From DAIOEK01 sp963828285 (GTDB taxonomy: Bacteria; Chloroflexota; Anaerolineae; Anaerolineales; Anaerolineaceae): 64,000 bases of DNA. The notes under the pieces are model-generated. The model was not told where the DNA came from. It searched no databases and saw only the letters and a program-made list of their open reading frames with translations. The stretch covers positions 372,001 to 436,000 of the forward strand of contig CAWHEB010000001.1 in assembly GCA_963828285.1 (NCBI GenBank), written 5' to 3'. The translations under genes and the position numbers were made by a program. The number at the start of each line of letters is the position of its first letter. Position 1 is the stretch's first letter. Shown here piece after piece: positions 37,794 to 47,463 of this stretch.

Positions 37794-38789
37794 ATGTCTC
37801 GTGTAAAGATTTTAGGTTTAGTAGTGGTAATTTCCATCATCCTGGCCGCATGCGCACCAGCAGCTGCTCCTGCCGCTCCTGCTGCTCCTGCTGCTCCTGC
37901 TGCTCCCGAAAAGAAAGTCTATACCTATGCAGATATGACCCTTTGCTACCCACAACTGGGAGCTGAAAGTGACTGGCGAACAGCAAACTCTGCATCATTC
38001 AAGGAAACAGCCGAGAAATTAGGCGTCAAATTGATCTTCTCCGATGCACAGCAGAAACAGGAAAACCAGATTAGCGCCATGCGCTCCTGCATTCAACAAG
38101 GAGTGAGCGTCATTGCACTTCCACCTGTGGTTGAAACCGGATGGGATGCGGTATTGCAAGAAGCGAAAGATGCCAACATCCCCGTAATCGTTGTTGACCG
38201 TTCCGTAACTGCAGATCCATCAATGTATGCTGCACATATCGGATCCGATATGGTGATTGAAGGTAAAAGATCGGCTGAAGAGTTCAATAAGATGCTCCCC
38301 GATGGCGGAAACATCCTCGAACTATCCGGTACCACTGGATCCGGTGCTGCAGTTGGTCGTGCAAAAGGATTCCGCGAAGCACTCAATAAGAACATCACAA
38401 TCCTTGACTCTCAGACCGGCAACTTCACCCGCGCAGAAGGAAAACCAGTTATGGAAGCTTTCTTAAAGAAATACGCTGGACAGATTGATGGCGTTTTCTT
38501 CCATAACGATGACATGGCTATTGGTGCTGTCGAAGCTATCAAAGCTGCTGGTATTAAACCCGGCGAACTCAAGATGGTTTCTATCGATGGTACCCGAGGT
38601 GGTTTCCAACTTATGATTGATGGTTGGCTGCAGGCTGATGTTGAATGCAACCCACTACTTGGACCGCAGGTTATGGACCTTTCTCTGAAACTGATGAACG
38701 GCGAAGAAATTGTCAAGGAAGTTCTCACAGATGAGAGCGTTTACTATCCTGACAAAGCTGCCGAACTTCTTCCGAGCCGCCAGTATTAA
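37794..38789 (+). CDS. ytfQ: YtfQ-like sugar ABC transporter substrate-binding lipoprotein
   Basis: 331 residues. ATG at 37794 is nine bases after AAGGAGAG; the frame extends to 37755 but without a signal. Lipobox ILAAC (Cys20), an Ala-Pro-Ala linker, then a type-1 (ribose-like) fold: MTLCYPQLGAESDWRTANS, FSDAQQKQENQISAMRSCI, VVDRSV, LSGTTGSGAAVGRAKGF, DGVFFHNDDMAIGAVEA. It most resembles the galactofuranose-binding YtfQ family. Placed before arabinose genes, it may bind arabinofuranose or another pentose/furanose. A stem-loop follows its stop. Confidence 0.88.
   Translation: MSRVKILGLVVVISIILAACAPAAAPAAPAAPAAPAAPEKKVYTYADMTLCYPQLGAESDWRTANSASFKETAEKLGVKLIFSDAQQKQENQISAMRSCIQQGVSVIALPPVVETGWDAVLQEAKDANIPVIVVDRSVTADPSMYAAHIGSDMVIEGKRSAEEFNKMLPDGGNILELSGTTGSGAAVGRAKGFREALNKNITILDSQTGNFTRAEGKPVMEAFLKKYAGQIDGVFFHNDDMAIGAVEAIKAAGIKPGELKMVSIDGTRGGFQLMIDGWLQADVECNPLLGPQVMDLSLKLMNGEEIVKEVLTDESVYYPDKAAELLPSRQY
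37864..37908 (+). repeat. Five 9-bp repeats coding an Ala-Ala-Pro linker
   Basis: Five nine-base units, consensus CTGCTCCTG, encode the Ala/Pro spacer directly after the lipidated Cys of the sugar-binding protein. Such an array can change length by slippage, moving the binding domain nearer to or further from the membrane. Confidence 0.85.
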
Positions 38790-38855
38790 ATCAACCCGAT
38801 ACAGTACGATTTTTCGGGATGCTTGAACTTTTTGTCAGTACCTGTACTAACTAAT

Positions 38856-38885
38856 AAGAAGCGGCGTTCCCAAACGCCGCTTCTT
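38856..38885 (+). terminator. Intercistronic stem-loop after the sugar-binding-protein gene
   Basis: AAGAAGCGGCGTT / AACGCCGCTTCTT, 13 bp with a CCCA loop, lies midway between the binding-protein stop and the ATPase start. It is followed by CTCTAGAC rather than a T run, so partial termination or message protection is more likely than full termination. Confidence 0.8.
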
Positions 38886-38923
38886 CTCTAGACAATAGTT
38901 ACCCTTAATAAGGGACAAATCAA

Positions 38924-40441
38924 ATGACAACTGCAAATGAATTTATCTTGAGCATGAAAAGCATTTCGAAAACTTTTCCAGGTGTCAATGCGCTAGAAAA
39001 TGTGGATTTTACCTTGAAACGTGGTGAGATCCATGCATTGGTCGGCGAGAATGGGGCTGGAAAATCAACATTAATAAAAGTCTTAACTGGAGTTGAACAC
39101 CCAGATTCAGGAACCATTGAATTTGACGGGAAAATTGTAGATGTAAAATCACCTCAACATGCCCAGGAAATAGGGATTTCCACAGTTTACCAGGAAGTCA
39201 ACCTCTGTACGAATATCTCTGTTGCGGAAAATATTATGCTTGGACATGAACCACACCGGTTCTTCGGTATGGATTGGCAGAAAATGAATGCCTTTGCCAA
39301 GCAAGCATTAAAGAGGCTGGACGTCGATATCGATGTAAATCAACCATTAGGAAATTATTCAGTCGCAATCCAGCAAATGGTGGCTATTGCCCGGTCGCTC
39401 GAGATTGCATCTGCGAAAATGCTTATCCTAGATGAACCTACTTCGAGTTTGGATGTCACTGAAGCTAATCGTCTTTTCGATTTGATGAAGAAATTAAAAA
39501 GTGAAGGTATCGGTATTATTTTTATAACTCATTTCTTGGATCAGGTATATCAGGTATCGGATCAAATCACAGTTCTTCGGAACGGGAGGCTGGTAGGGAC
39601 GTTTGAATCAGAAAGATTATCTCGGACGGAACTGATCTCAAATATGTTGGGACGGAGCATTACAGCTCTTGATGAAGTATCAAAAGCCAAAGCTATTATA
39701 GAAAAAAAAGAATTTAAAAAAGCATCACTTGTTGCGAAAGGATTGGGCCGCTCTGGTTCACTTGAACCATTTGATATCGAGCTGCACGATCATGAAGTTG
39801 TTGGGGTTGCTGGATTATTGGGATCAGGCCGTACCGAAATGGCAAATCTCATTTTCGGTATCGATACTCCTGATAAAGGAACACTCAATCTTCATGGGAA
39901 AGCCATTGATCACTTTTCCCCGCTTCAATCTATCAAGAATGGGATTGCACTCTGCCCTGAAGATCGTAAAGCAGAAGGCATAGTCGGTGACCTGACCATT
40001 CGCGAAAACATCATCCTGGCTTTGCAGGCTCGTTTTGGATGGTTCAAATTTCTTAGTACCCAAAAACAATATGAGTTGGCTGATAGATACATTACTTTAT
40101 TGGGAATCAGTACACCATCACCGGACCAACTGGTAAATAACCTTAGTGGTGGAAACCAACAAAAAGTTATCCTTGCTCGTTGGTTGGCGACCAATCCTCA
40201 AATATTAATTCTCGATGAACCTACCCGAGGTATTGATGTTGGTGCAAAAGCCGAAATTCAAAAACTTGTTCTCGACTTGGCTGAAGAAGGTAAATCGTGT
40301 GTATTTATTTCTTCCGAATTGGAAGAAGTGCTGCGCACCAGCCATCGAGTTATAGTACTACGCGACCATAAAAAGGCAGCTGAATATCCTGGAGATGTGG
40401 ATGATCAAACCATTATTCAAACCATGGCTGGTGAATTATGA
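38924..40441 (+). CDS. ytfR: Sugar ABC transporter ATP-binding protein (two ATPase domains)
   Basis: 505 residues with duplicated ABC domains, as in RbsA/XylG/YtfR. Domain 1: Walker A VGENGAGKSTLIK, Walker B MLILDEPTSS; its signature is NYSVAIQQM. Domain 2: GLLGSGRTEMANLI, a degenerate Walker A, then LSGGNQQKVILARWL and LILDEPTRGIDVG. It powers the importer with the two permeases downstream. It overlaps the next gene by four bases (ATGA, 40438-40441), which supports coupling. Confidence 0.94.
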   Translation: MTTANEFILSMKSISKTFPGVNALENVDFTLKRGEIHALVGENGAGKSTLIKVLTGVEHPDSGTIEFDGKIVDVKSPQHAQEIGISTVYQEVNLCTNISVAENIMLGHEPHRFFGMDWQKMNAFAKQALKRLDVDIDVNQPLGNYSVAIQQMVAIARSLEIASAKMLILDEPTSSLDVTEANRLFDLMKKLKSEGIGIIFITHFLDQVYQVSDQITVLRNGRLVGTFESERLSRTELISNMLGRSITALDEVSKAKAIIEKKEFKKASLVAKGLGRSGSLEPFDIELHDHEVVGVAGLLGSGRTEMANLIFGIDTPDKGTLNLHGKAIDHFSPLQSIKNGIALCPEDRKAEGIVGDLTIRENIILALQARFGWFKFLSTQKQYELADRYITLLGISTPSPDQLVNNLSGGNQQKVILARWLATNPQILILDEPTRGIDVGAKAEIQKLVLDLAEEGKSCVFISSELEEVLRTSHRVIVLRDHKKAAEYPGDVDDQTIIQTMAGEL

Positions 40442-41517
40442 AAAACACCTCACCAATTTTTAAACGAGTTCGTGAAAACCGTCTCTTCTGGCCACTTGTT
40501 GCGTTGGCATTAATTTTGATTGCCGATGCCATTTTTGCTCCCGGATTTTTCAAAATCGGGATATTGGATGGTCATTTATACGGAAATTTGATCGATGTTC
40601 TAAATAATTCCGCACCATTAATGTTGGTTGCTCTAGGTATGACACTCGTTATCGCGACTGGAGGGGTTGATCTTTCAGTTGGGGCCGTCATCGCGATTTC
40701 TGCTGCGATGGGCGCGGTCCTAATTAACCCCGCCCTGGGTAATAAACTGATCTCCAATGATATTTTAACCAAAGATGCAACAAATACTCCATTATGGTTG
40801 ATCGTTTTAGCTGATTTGGCAGCCGGTACGCTGTGTGGGGTTTGGAATGGGCTGTTGGTTTCGCGGGGAAAAATCCAGCCGATGGTGGCAACACTTATTC
40901 TCATGGTAGCTGGCCGTGGAATTGCGCAATTGATCACTAACGGCCAAATAATGACTATTTACTACACACCATATTTCTTCTTTGGTAATGGTTTTATTCT
41001 TGGAATTCCGGTTTCAATATATATCGTTGCGGTTGTTTTCGTGCTGGCTTGGATTTTGGTTAGGAAGACTTCAATAGGTTTGTTCATAGAAGCAGTCGGT
41101 ACAAATGCGAAAGCCACATATTACAGCGGCATCAGTGAACAAAACATAAAGCTGTTTGTTTATACATTCTGCGGTTTCTGCTCTGCTATCGCAGGCTTAA
41201 TTCTGAGTTCATATGTTCACAGCGCTGATGGCAACAATAATGGTTTGAATTATGAAATGGACGCCATTTTAGCCGTAGTCATTGGTGGAACTTTGATGAG
41301 AGGCGGACGATTTTCATTGTTCGCCAGTGTGGTAGGCGCCTTGATCATTTGGACGTTTACGATCACCATGTATACCTTTGGAGTCCCATCGAACGCTCTG
41401 CTTGCTGGCAGGGCTGTTCTCGTGCTTGTAGTGATTCTTCTCTACTCTGATTACACCCGTTCACTCTTGAACAAACTAACCGATCGGAAGAGGGTAAGCC
41501 ATGATGCAACGAATTAA
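40438..41517 (+). CDS. ytfT: Sugar ABC transporter permease (YtfT-like)
   Basis: 359 residues, BPD_transp_2 family, with eight to ten helices. Visible hallmarks include LVALGMTLVIATGGVDLSVG, the family's conserved first core, and VVIGGTLMRGGRF near the C-terminus. It forms one half of the channel with the YjfF-like permease, whose start it overlaps by 17 bases. In E. coli this pair, with YtfQ and YtfR, imports galactofuranose. Confidence 0.92.
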   Translation: MKNTSPIFKRVRENRLFWPLVALALILIADAIFAPGFFKIGILDGHLYGNLIDVLNNSAPLMLVALGMTLVIATGGVDLSVGAVIAISAAMGAVLINPALGNKLISNDILTKDATNTPLWLIVLADLAAGTLCGVWNGLLVSRGKIQPMVATLILMVAGRGIAQLITNGQIMTIYYTPYFFFGNGFILGIPVSIYIVAVVFVLAWILVRKTSIGLFIEAVGTNAKATYYSGISEQNIKLFVYTFCGFCSAIAGLILSSYVHSADGNNNGLNYEMDAILAVVIGGTLMRGGRFSLFASVVGALIIWTFTITMYTFGVPSNALLAGRAVLVLVVILLYSDYTRSLLNKLTDRKRVSHDATN

Positions 41518-42481
41518 ACCATTCTTACTTAAAAATGGACCGATGCTGATCTCAATTGTGATCTTCATCCTAGTCTACTTCCTGGGATCCAGAGTATATC
41601 CGGCTATGCAGAAACAACAGGTGTTCTTTAATCTATTTATCAACCAGGCCAGTCTAATGATCATCTCCATTGGAATGACTTTTGTTGTTCTTACGGGTGG
41701 GATTGATCTATCAGTGGCTGGCATGATCGCACTGACATCTGCCGCTTCAGCTTCATTATTATCCCATGGAGTAAGCCCTTTCGTTGTTGTGCCATTAATG
41801 CTATTGATGGGAATTGCTTTTGGAACCACCATAGGGTCATTGATCCAATTTTTAAAAGTGCAACCTTTCATTGTGACATTGATGGGGTTATTTTTTGCAC
41901 GTGGTATGGCTTACGTCATCACCCTTGAAGGATTACCGATACTGGATCCGATCTATCGAATTTTAGCTCTAACAAAGGTATATATTCCATTTTTAGGCAA
42001 GACCTATGTGTACATTCCGTCTTTGATCGGTCCGATCTTATTACTAATTGCCATCTATATCTCGTTTTTTACCCGGTTTGGTCGCACAGTATATGCCATA
42101 GGAAACAATGAGCAGTCTGCAAGGTTGATGGGATTACCTGTGGGGCGTACAAAAATCATCGTGTACGCTTTCAGTGGATTTTGTTCAGCCCTTGCAGGAA
42201 TTGTCTGGAGTATTTCCTTACTTTCCGGGTATGGTGGGTATGCTCCCGGGATGGAACTGGATGCCATCTCATCAGTTGTAATTGGTGGAACATTACTGAC
42301 CGGCGGCGTTGGTAATGTAGTAGGCACATTATTTGGTGTCTTAATTAACGGAACAATTGTTTCCATCCTGCAGTTCAACGGTACATTAAGTTCATGGTGG
42401 ACACGTATTGGTGTTGGTCTCCTCACGTTGATTTTCATCGGTATCCAGAGTCTCTTTTATATGCGAAAAAAACATGGTTAG
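41501..42481 (+). CDS. yjfF: Sugar ABC transporter permease (YjfF-like)
   Basis: 326 residues, BPD_transp_2 family. FVVLTGGIDLSVAGMIALT and VVIGGTLLTGGVGNVVGTLFG are the paired family motifs, and the C-terminus ends in IGIQSLFYMRKKHG. It completes the importer. The start ATG ATG lies inside the end of the preceding gene, and the dehydrogenase gene follows after 33 bases. Confidence 0.92.
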   Translation: MMQRIKPFLLKNGPMLISIVIFILVYFLGSRVYPAMQKQQVFFNLFINQASLMIISIGMTFVVLTGGIDLSVAGMIALTSAASASLLSHGVSPFVVVPLMLLMGIAFGTTIGSLIQFLKVQPFIVTLMGLFFARGMAYVITLEGLPILDPIYRILALTKVYIPFLGKTYVYIPSLIGPILLLIAIYISFFTRFGRTVYAIGNNEQSARLMGLPVGRTKIIVYAFSGFCSALAGIVWSISLLSGYGGYAPGMELDAISSVVIGGTLLTGGVGNVVGTLFGVLINGTIVSILQFNGTLSSWWTRIGVGLLTLIFIGIQSLFYMRKKHG

Positions 42482-42514
42482 TAGATTCCATCAGGTTGTG
42501 GAAAGATCCGTCAG

Positions 42515-43510
42515 ATGAAAACATTACGCTTATTTAACCCAGGCGATTTCCGTTTCTCAGACGAACCCATACCAACCCCCCGACAGGACGAGCAACTGGT
42601 GAACGTGAAGGCTGTAGGTGTCTGCGGATCTGACCTGCATTGGTTTTCCGAAGGTGGCATCGGTAATGCCCGGTTGGATCATCCATTGATACTGGGTCAT
42701 GAATTTGCCGGTATCACCCAGAATGGTCTGCGTGTTGCCGTTGACCCGGCCATACCCTGCCGAGAATGCGAACACTGTGTAGGGGGAAATCCTAATCTAT
42801 GCGAAAAGGTGATTTTTGCGGGTCACGGTGCCTACGATGGAGCATTACGCGAGTGGATAGCTTGGGACGAAATCAATCTATTCCCCATCCCGGATACCAT
42901 GACATATGCGGAAGCTGCCATGCTGGAACCGTTGGGGGTGGCAATCCACTCTCTCGACCTGGCACACTTGAAAGTCGGCATGCATATCGGTGTATTTGGG
43001 TGTGGACCAATAGGATTGTTGATCATCCAGCTTGCCCGGCTGGCTGGTGCTGCCTCTATCACCGCTTCAGATATTTTGGCTCATCGCCTGGATGCTGCCA
43101 AAGAATTAGGTGCCAACCATACATTTTTCGCCCAGGACAGGTCCGAAGTGGATCATATCACCGCAACCACTCAGCACCGCGGATTAGATGTGGTTTTTGA
43201 GGCGGCGGGCGAACAGGATGCCGTCGATACAGCCTTCCTCGTTGTAAACCCGGGCGGCAAGGTCATGCTGGTAGGCATTCCCGCCAATGATAAGACATCC
43301 TTTTCTGCATCCACTGCCCGGCGGAAAGGTCTCACCATTAAACTCGTCAGGCGGATGAAAAACACATACCCGCGTGCGATCAATATGGTGGCAAATGGAT
43401 TAGTGGATGTGCATTCTTTGATCACCCAGTGCTACACGTTGGAGCAAGCCAGTTTAGCATTCAAATCCGCTGACCGGCGTGAAGGTTTGAAGACAATGAT
43501 CGAATTATGA
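42515..43510 (+). CDS. Zinc-dependent medium-chain alcohol dehydrogenase
   Basis: 331 residues. Catalytic-zinc site in GVCGSDLHW with GHEFAG, and structural-zinc cysteines CRECEHCVGGNPNLC; the Rossmann motif GVFGCGPIGLLIIQLA binds NAD(P). It is closest in appearance to sorbitol/threonine/polyol dehydrogenases. Located between the importer and araB, it may interconvert a pentose and its polyol (for example arabinitol) or a related sugar acid; this is inference. Stop and the araB start are six bases apart. Confidence 0.9.
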   Translation: MKTLRLFNPGDFRFSDEPIPTPRQDEQLVNVKAVGVCGSDLHWFSEGGIGNARLDHPLILGHEFAGITQNGLRVAVDPAIPCRECEHCVGGNPNLCEKVIFAGHGAYDGALREWIAWDEINLFPIPDTMTYAEAAMLEPLGVAIHSLDLAHLKVGMHIGVFGCGPIGLLIIQLARLAGAASITASDILAHRLDAAKELGANHTFFAQDRSEVDHITATTQHRGLDVVFEAAGEQDAVDTAFLVVNPGGKVMLVGIPANDKTSFSASTARRKGLTIKLVRRMKNTYPRAINMVANGLVDVHSLITQCYTLEQASLAFKSADRREGLKTMIEL

Positions 43511-43516
43511 GGTGCA

Positions 43517-45189
43517 ATGGCTAAGTATACGATAGGTGTGGATTTTGGTACTGAAAGCGGCAGGGCTGTATTGGTCGATGTCTCGAACGGAAGAGAAGTA
43601 GCCACGGCAGTCTATCCATATTTCAATTCAGTGATCGACGAACAGCTGCCTGAAAATGGTCCCCGCCTCGAACCGGATTGGGCACTTCAGGATCCACAGG
43701 ATTATATTCGTACATTCAAAAGTACTATTCCAGCTGTATTGAAAGAATCGGGTATCGATTCTGCCGATGTGATCGGTCTGGGGATCGACTTCACCGCTTG
43801 CACCATGCTGCCTGTCAAAGCCAATGGCGTTCCCCTCTGTGACCTCCCCGAATTCCGTCACCGCCCGCATGCCTGGGTAAAACTCTGGAAACACCATTCC
43901 GCCCAACCCGAAGCTGATCTTATCAATGAGACTGCTCGCAAAATGAAACAGGGCTGGTTGGATCGTTATGGTGGAAAGATTTCATCCGAGTGGTTTTTTG
44001 CAAAAACACTCCAAATCTTGAATGAAGATCCCGAGATGTACGCCGCGGCTGACCGACTTATGGAAGCCGCCGATTGGGTGGTCTGGCAGTTGACCGGTGT
44101 GGAAACCCGCAATAGCTGCACCGCCGGATATAAAGCGATCTGGTCGAAACGGGATGGATTCCCAGAAAAGGAATTTCTTTGCCGCCTTGCATCCGGCTCT
44201 TGCAAACGTCGTGGAACGAAAAAATGACCACCGAGATCACTTCCATTGGTCAGCGTGCCGGTGGATTAACTCCCGAAGCCGCGGGTTGGACAGGACTGAA
44301 ACCCGGGATTGCCGTTGCGGTTGCCAATGTGGATGCCCATGTGGCCGTCCCGGCCGCGACAGTCACCGAACCCGGACGCATGGTCATGATCATGGGTACT
44401 TCCACCTGCGATATGGTCCTCTCCAAAGAGGAGCATATTGTCCCCGGTATGTGCGGCTATGTGGAAGACGGCATCATTCCCGGTTTCTTTGGTTACGAAG
44501 CCGGACAATCCTGCGTGGGTGATCATTTTGCCTGGTTCGTCGAGAACTGCGTCCCCGCATCGTACAAACAGGAAGCGCTCGCCCGGAATTTGGATATCCA
44601 TCAATTGCTGGAAGAAAAGATCCAGCACCTCAAACCAGGCGAGAGCGGTCTGCTTGCGCTGGATTGGTGGAATGGAAACAGGTCCGTTCTGGTGGATGTG
44701 GATCTGACCGGGTTGATGCTCGGGTTTACCCTGGCTACCAAACCCGAAGAGATCTACCGCGCGCTTATCGAAGCAACAGCCTATGGCAAACGGATCATTA
44801 TCGAGACTTTCCAGAAGAATGGCGTCGCCATCCATGAATTGGTTGCCTGCGGCGGACTTCCGGAAAAGAACAAGGTCCTGATGCAGATCTATGCGGATAT
44901 TATCGGTCTCCCCATCCGCGTCAGTGCGTCAAAACAGACTCCCGCACTTGGTTCTGCCATGTTTGGAGCGGTGGCTGCCGGTAAAGATGCAGGTGGATAC
45001 GCCTCGATCTATGACGCTGCCCAGGTGATGGCGCACCTCAAAGACGAGATCTATACCGCGATCCCTGAAAACCAGGCAGTCTATGAAAAGCTTTATGCGG
45101 AATATATTACCTTACACGATTACTTCGGCCGCGGTGCGAATGATGTGATGAAGCGGTTAAAGGTGATCAAGGCAGATGCCAGGAAGTAG
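43517..45189 (+). pseudogene. araB: Ribulokinase (two frameshifts)
   Basis: Three frames combine to about 556 residues, the normal size of AraB. N-terminal FGGY motif: IGVDFGTESGRAVLVD; then WALQDPQDYI, DFTACTMLPV, EAADWVVWQLTG. A break near 44174 (PEKEF / FAALHPALANVV) and another near 44215 (VVE / EKMTTEITSIGQRAGGLT) each resolve by dropping one base. The C-terminal part has VAVANVDAHVAVP, MIMGTSTCDMVL and VACGGLPEKNKVLMQIYAD. It phosphorylates L-ribulose to L-ribulose-5-phosphate. The gene is followed by araD after six bases. Confidence 0.88.
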
Positions 45190-45195
45190 GAATGG

Positions 45196-45838
45196 ATGCT
45201 TGAGAAATTGAAGGAAGAAGTACTGCAGGCCAATCTGGAGCTTCCCAGGAACAATCTGGTTGCCTGGACAGGCGGCAATGTCAGTGGACGGGATCCGCAA
45301 ACTGGATATATCGTCATCAAACCCAGTGGCATTCGCTACGAGGATTTGCATGCCTCGGATATGGTTGTGTTGGATCTGGATGGAAAAATCATGGAAGGAA
45401 AACACAAACCTTCCTCGGATACAGCCAGCCATTTATATATTTATCGCAATCGTCCTGATGTAGGTGGTATTGTCCACACTCACTCGCGATACGCTACTGC
45501 ATTCGCAGCTGTCGGAAAGTCCATACCTTGTGTGCTGACAGCTATTGGAGATGAGTTTGGCGGACCAATTCCTTGCGGTGGATTTGCGCTGATCGGTGAT
45601 GAAGCCATCGGTAAGGTAGTACTGGAGAGTATCGGAACATCTCCAGCGGTCCTGCTTAAAAATCATGGGGTTTTCACAATCGGAAAGAATGCCATTTCAG
45701 CGGTGAAAGCTGCTGTGATGACTGAAGATGCTGCGGTAACAGTCTGGTTGGCAATGCAATTGGGTATTCCTGATGAAATACCACAGGAAGATATCAATAA
45801 ATTGCATGAACGGTATCATGAACGTCTACGGGCAATAG
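45196..45838 (+). CDS. araD: L-ribulose-5-phosphate 4-epimerase (C-terminal frameshift)
   Basis: Class-II aldolase fold of about 213 residues: NLVAWTGGNVSGRD, IKPSGIRYEDL, PSSDTASHLYIYR, GGIVHTHSRYATAFA (zinc His pair), LLKNHGVFTIG (third His). The frame as written runs on without stop into araA. Dropping one base near 45822, however, gives GTC TAC GGG CAA TAG at 45824-45838, i.e. Y-G-Q-stop, the known AraD C-terminus. I therefore treat it as a separate gene. It converts L-ribulose-5-phosphate to D-xylulose-5-phosphate. Confidence 0.88.
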
Positions 45839-45861
45839 ATTATTATCCTAGGAGTATCATA

Positions 45862-47367
45862 ATGATTGACTTGAAAAAGTATGAAATTTGGTTCGTAACC
45901 GGAAGCCAGCACCTATATGGTCCAAAAACATTGGAACAGGTGGCAAATAATTCACAGGAAATTGCATCCACGCTAAGTAAATCCTCGTATATTCCTGTTA
46001 GGGTTATATTCAAACCAGTATTGACGACACCTGAATCGATCCACGAATTGTGCCTGGCCGCGAATTCAGACCAAAACTGTATTGGGTTAATTACATGGAT
46101 GCATACCTTTTCCCCCGCGCAAATGTGGATATCTGGACTTGGATATCTTAGAAAACCATTTGCCCACCTGCATACTCAATTCAATTGCGAGATTCCATGG
46201 GCAGAGATCGATATGGATTATATGAATCTCAATCAGTCTGCGCATGGTGATCGTGAATTTGGATTTATAGGCAGTCGAATGAGGTTGGATCGCAAGGTAG
46301 TTGTCGGACATTGGCAGGATGAAGATGTTCAACACAAACTGGGAGTCTGGGCTCGAGCCGCTGCTGCCTGGGCTGATTGGCAGGGAGCAAAAATCGCTCG
46401 CTTTGGCGACAATATGCGAAGCGTAGCTGTAACAGAGGGAGACAAAGTTGAAGCACAGATCAAGCTGGGATACGGAGTTTATGGATTTGGTATAGGTGAT
46501 TTAGTCAATGAAGTTAATCAGGTTTCTGATTCGCAAATTAATCAAATGGTAGAAACCTATCTGGTGGAGTATGATGTTGTCCCACAGTTAAAACCAGGTG
46601 GGGAAAACCATGCTTCATTACGTGAGGGAGCAAGAATTGAAGCAGGTTTGCGAAATTTCCTTACATCAGGGGAATTCAAGGCATTTACAACAACCTTTGA
46701 AGACTTGCATGGTCTTGCACAATTACCAGGTCTGGCTGTGCAACGGGTGATGCGTGACGGTTATGGATTTGGTGCCGAAGGTGATTGGAAAACATCTGCA
46801 CTTGTTCGCGCGATGAAAGTGATGGATTCAGGATTGTCCGGTGGTGTTTCCTTTATGGAAGACTACACCTACCATTTCAGTAGCACCGGTGATAAAGTCC
46901 TTGGAGCTCATATGCTTGAAGTTTGCGAATCTATCTCGGCTACAAAACCCAAACTCGACATTCTTCCTCTCTCGATTGGTGGCAAAGCAGATCCTGTCCG
47001 CCTGATCTTCGACGCTAAGACAGGTCCAGCCATTGGCGTTTCAATGATGGATATGGGGCAGCGGTTCCGTCTGGTGGCAAATGTCGTGGATGTCATCCCT
47101 ACAATTGCACCATTGCCCAAATTGCCTGTTGCCAGAGCTCTATGGGTCCCGCGCCCGAATTTGAAAACCGCAGCAGCCGCATGGATTTATGCTGGTGGAG
47201 CTCATCACACTTCGTTCAGTTACTCAGTCACCTCGGATCATCTCCGCGATTTCGCGAGTATGGCTGGAATCGAATTCCTTTTGATTGATGAAAAAACCGA
47301 TGTTGAATCCTTCAGAGAAAAACTCCGTTGGAATGAACTATATTATCTTCTAGCTAAAGGAATATAA
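45862..47367 (+). CDS. araA: L-arabinose isomerase
   Basis: 501 residues from the ATG at 45862, preceded by AGGAG seven bases upstream; E. coli AraA has 500. MIDLKKYEIWFVTGSQHLYG is the standard N-terminus, and the catalytic residues are in place: Glu in FTTTFEDLHGL and MEDYTYHF, and His in LGAHMLEVC and AGGAHHTSFS. It isomerises L-arabinose to L-ribulose with manganese. It is last in the operon, with an intrinsic terminator 10 bases after the stop. In the sequence as given it is in frame with araD and looks like a fusion. Confidence 0.95.
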   Translation: MIDLKKYEIWFVTGSQHLYGPKTLEQVANNSQEIASTLSKSSYIPVRVIFKPVLTTPESIHELCLAANSDQNCIGLITWMHTFSPAQMWISGLGYLRKPFAHLHTQFNCEIPWAEIDMDYMNLNQSAHGDREFGFIGSRMRLDRKVVVGHWQDEDVQHKLGVWARAAAAWADWQGAKIARFGDNMRSVAVTEGDKVEAQIKLGYGVYGFGIGDLVNEVNQVSDSQINQMVETYLVEYDVVPQLKPGGENHASLREGARIEAGLRNFLTSGEFKAFTTTFEDLHGLAQLPGLAVQRVMRDGYGFGAEGDWKTSALVRAMKVMDSGLSGGVSFMEDYTYHFSSTGDKVLGAHMLEVCESISATKPKLDILPLSIGGKADPVRLIFDAKTGPAIGVSMMDMGQRFRLVANVVDVIPTIAPLPKLPVARALWVPRPNLKTAAAAWIYAGGAHHTSFSYSVTSDHLRDFASMAGIEFLLIDEKTDVESFREKLRWNELYYLLAKGI

Positions 47368-47376
47368 AGCATCCAT

Positions 47377-47406
47377 AAAAAAAGCTCCCATAAGGGAGTT
47401 TTTTTT
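47377..47406 (+). terminator. Intrinsic terminator of the arabinose operon
   Basis: A7-GCTCCC-ATAA-GGGAGT-T7: short GC stem flanked by A and T tracts, ending in eight T residues, 10 bases past the araA stop. Because the flanks are A/T symmetric it can work for both strands, including the convergent gene ending at 47464. Confidence 0.9.
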
Positions 47407-47463
47407 GAAGACAAGATCATCTCAGTTTCAGATTGTTACTCAAATAACCTAATCGCCATACAT

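Noticed and set aside
45196..47367. A natural bifunctional AraD-AraA enzyme
   Set aside because: araA has its own ribosome site and canonical length, and a Y-G-Q-stop appears in the neighbouring frame one base away, so a sequence indel is the simpler explanation.
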